This document shows, piece after piece, positions 63,387 to 64,000 of a stretch of DNA of 64,000 nt. Position 1 is the stretch's first letter. Each line of letters begins with the position of its first letter. The stretch spans positions 23,627-87,626 of the forward strand of contig JAHHIE010000026.1 of assembly GCA_019358945.1 (NCBI GenBank), read 5' to 3'. The stretch comes from Stenomitos rutilans HA7619-LM2. GTDB taxonomy: Bacteria; Cyanobacteriota; Cyanobacteriia; Leptolyngbyales; Leptolyngbyaceae. The position numbers were made by a program, and so were the translations under genes. The notes under the pieces were generated by a model. The model saw only the letters and a program-made list of their open reading frames with translations. It searched no databases and had not been told where the DNA came from.

Positions 63387-63819
63387 TTCAGAGGCTGCGT
63401 TTAGGTTTCTTTCTACTTCCTCTGAAGCAAAAACACTATTTGAGTGAACGGCTGCTAGAGCAGAGATATGAAGTACACGGTATCATCCGCTGCACCTCCA
63501 CAAGCACCAGCGCTAAACTGGGAAGGTCGTCACGTTTGAGCTGTGAGTGCCGTTGATGGTGGACGCCGACCTCCGAGCGTTGGACTTGTTACCGCTCGTG
63601 TGCCTATTCAAATGCGCAGTGTAGCGATCGTCCGTTAGCGAGTCGTCGCCAGCTGTTGTTGTGGTTTTAGGCTACGGTTACTTGAATGCTATGTGCGCTT
63701 AAACTGACCGAGCAACTGTAGAAGGGGTATTGTGTTAAAGCGTTGGCTTCAGCACGATCGGTTTTTGGTGCGAGTCTTTTTTTAGAATGGTATACAGCTT
63801 CGACGGGCAAAAATAAACC
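63387..63819. other. Spacer before the GDP-fucose synthase gene
   Basis: About 430 bases hold no convincing gene; the minus-strand frame at 63667-63981 overlaps the next gene and has no support. The promoter of the next gene should lie here. Confidence 0.4.
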
Positions 63820-64000
63820 ATGACAACAGCATTGGATCTGACAAAGCAGCGCATTGTGGTAACGGGGGGTGGAGGTTTTCTGGGACGGCAGGTCGTGGCG
63901 CAACTGTGCCAAGCAGGGGCTGACCGGAGCAAAATTACGGTGCCCCGTTCGCGGGAGTGCGACCTGCGCCAACTGTCCCATTGCGAACGGGTGGTAGACC
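63820..64000 (+). CDS. fcl: GDP-L-fucose synthase-like epimerase (5' part only)
   Basis: ATG 63820 opens a frame that runs off the right edge after 60 codons. It begins MTTALDLTKQRIVVTGGGGF followed by LGRQVVAQL, a Rossmann NAD(P)-binding loop (TGGGGFLG), and continues VPRSRECDLRQ. This is characteristic of GDP-L-fucose synthase (WcaG/Fcl), which makes GDP-fucose from GDP-4-keto-6-deoxymannose. The catalytic Ser-Tyr-Lys part lies outside the window, so a related epimerase is possible. Confidence 0.82.
   Translation, partial: MTTALDLTKQRIVVTGGGGFLGRQVVAQLCQAGADRSKITVPRSRECDLRQLSHCERVVD

Noticed and set aside
63667..63981. 104-aa minus-strand frame at the right edge
   Set aside because: It is antisense to the NAD-binding start of the GDP-fucose synthase-like gene, which has clear family motifs.

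Overview
The window is cyanobacterial chromosome. The palindrome GCGATCGC/CGATCG (HIP1-like) is very frequent on both strands. It carries the cyanobacterial nitrogen regulator gene ntcA, a 31-codon gene for the photosystem II subunit Psb30, a Ser/Thr kinase with WD40 repeats, and several proteins of cyanobacteria-restricted types (DUF3084, DUF4168, low-complexity-tail membrane protein, RibBA with a C-terminal extension). The intergenic spacers are rich in heptamer tandem repeats, as in filamentous or Leptolyngbya-like cyanobacteria; the genus is inference. I saw no rRNA, tRNA, CRISPR array or intact insertion sequence.

Layout. 1-14.5 kb is a secretion region. Two tandem minus-strand genes encode RTX-like proteins with a CHRD domain (one cut by the window edge, one with an internally duplicated module). 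Further right is a type I secretion operon on the minus strand: parvulin, then ABC exporter with a degenerate C39-like domain, then HlyD adaptor, then perhaps a small exported protein. A divergently transcribed RTX protein gene lies beyond it. 15-20 kb holds an exported repeat protein, a large protein of unknown function, and a protein made only of PAS-type sensory modules. 21-35 kb is a plus-strand signalling and redox block: Ser/Thr kinase-WD40, a polytopic NapH/NosR-like Fe-S membrane protein, an FHA-flavin reductase-[2Fe-2S] fusion, a multidomain response regulator translationally coupled to a 1415-residue Cache/PAS histidine kinase, and two single-domain receivers.

35-64 kb is mainly core metabolism and information processing: argC, ribBA, a decayed MntA/HepT toxin-antitoxin pair, an alpha/beta hydrolase with a DUF4168 gene, recJ, a second hydrolase, psb30, a cysteine-cluster protein and two half-size UPF0016 (manganese exchanger family) genes, glutaredoxin-gshB, a GIY-YIG-like protein, a methyltransferase, a STAS protein, hemF, ruvX, DUF3084, ntcA, fabI, thrC, a membrane protein, an RDD protein, rpmG-rpsR-exoribonuclease, a WecG/TagA glycosyltransferase and the start of a GDP-fucose synthase-like gene.

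The most unusual part is 21.3-27.1 kb. There a phospho-Ser/Thr kinase, a membrane polyferredoxin-type protein and a reductase bearing a phosphothreonine-recognition (FHA) domain follow one another on one strand, suggesting electron transfer controlled by protein phosphorylation. The spacers also hold two families of small elements with terminal inverted repeats (three copies each, MITE-like), a 29-bp palindromic repeat and several heptamer repeat families.
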